NCBI RefSeq assembly: GCF_000368145.1
Contig: NZ_KB849282.1
Coordinates: forward strand, 124,001-188,000
DNA length: 64,000 bases
Source of the DNA: Acinetobacter guillouiae CIP 63.46
Lineage (GTDB): Bacteria; Pseudomonadota; Gammaproteobacteria; Pseudomonadales; Moraxellaceae
Direction: 5' to 3'
Position numbers and translations under genes: made by a program. The notes below the pieces were generated by a model. It made no database searches, was not told the origin of the DNA, and saw nothing but the letters and a program-made list of their open reading frames with translations. Below are positions 63,911 through 64,000 of the stretch, piece after piece (within the stretch, counting starts at the first letter, position 1; the number at the start of each line of letters is the position of its first letter).

Positions 63911-64000
63911 TTATTCTTCGTCTTTTTGCTCTGGTAAATCTTTCACAGCTTCTGCGATTAGACCAAACATATAGTTACCATAGGCATTGGTTTTATCATA
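63911..64000 (-). CDS. C-terminal end of an unidentified protein (continues past window)
   Basis: The minus strand is open from the window edge to a TAA at 63911-63913. The last 29 residues include a Tyr/Asn/Gly segment (AYGNYMFGLIAEAV) and an acidic end KDLPEQKDEE. I do not recognise the protein. A good terminator immediately downstream supports it being a real gene end. Confidence 0.6.
   Translation of the reverse strand, partial: YDKTNAYGNYMFGLIAEAVKDLPEQKDEE

Noticed and set aside
1-64000. tRNA, rRNA, CRISPR array, toxin-antitoxin pair, prophage genes
   Set aside because: None was recognised on reading both strands. Small tRNA-like folds could be missed without a covariance search.

Overview
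The window looks like a chromosomal segment of an Acinetobacter species (Moraxellaceae). Four things point there: an AT-rich sequence; a CraA-type MFS pump; an ispH-fimU-pilV-pilW-pilX-pilY1-pilE cluster that runs into rpsP-rimM-trmD-rplS; and a pilin locus with PglL/TfpO-type O-oligosaccharyltransferases next to bfr/bfd. I saw no rRNA, tRNA, CRISPR array, prophage or intact insertion sequence.

Layout. 1-9.5 kb: accessory and housekeeping genes (the end of an unknown gene, a 2-hydroxyacid dehydrogenase with a TetR regulator, a frameshifted fatty acid desaturase, two SAM methyltransferases, small envelope proteins including a chagasin-like inhibitor lipoprotein, and an endonuclease-like membrane protein). 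9.6-20.8 kb: an orphan ParA, an AI-2E family exporter, a CuZn superoxide dismutase lipoprotein, a DUF2252 protein, a FUSC membrane protein, the CraA-like pump, a pirin and a nucleotidyltransferase. 21-31.8 kb: small proteins, a D-2-hydroxyglutarate dehydrogenase-like flavoprotein divergent from serA, an RhtA-like exporter, a large PKD lipoprotein, a PrpA-like phosphatase and a Sel1-repeat protein. 31.9-39.3 kb: a second exporter, a hemerythrin, a TauE/SafE permease, truB, and a lipase foldase followed by two lipases.

39.3-50.3 kb, all on the minus strand: rpsP-rimM-trmD-rplS, and upstream of it the type IV pilus minor-pilin operon that in Acinetobacter supports twitching and DNA uptake. 50.4-55.4 kb, plus strand: gmk, rpoZ, spoT, ridA, bfd and bfr, covering GMP and (p)ppGpp metabolism and iron storage. 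55.9-60.3 kb, minus strand: two successive pilin plus oligosaccharyltransferase pairs. 60.5-62.9 kb: lemA and two TPM-domain proteins. The window ends with a TPR protein and the tail of an unidentified gene.

Most notable observations. (1) Two copies of a ~402-bp non-coding element (20978-21380 and 55543-55944) have related inverted ends of the form TATAG...CTATA and strong internal hairpins; this looks like a non-autonomous transposable element (MITE). (2) Two tandem pilin-oligosaccharyltransferase modules carry unusually short, four-cysteine pilins. (3) The bacterioferritin keeps its haem ligand but has lost four of six ferroxidase ligands. (4) The SpoT has an intact hydrolase site and a degenerate synthetase domain. 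(5) Several intergenic palindromes, near sodC, pilA, the lipases and craA, are not explained by ordinary terminators.
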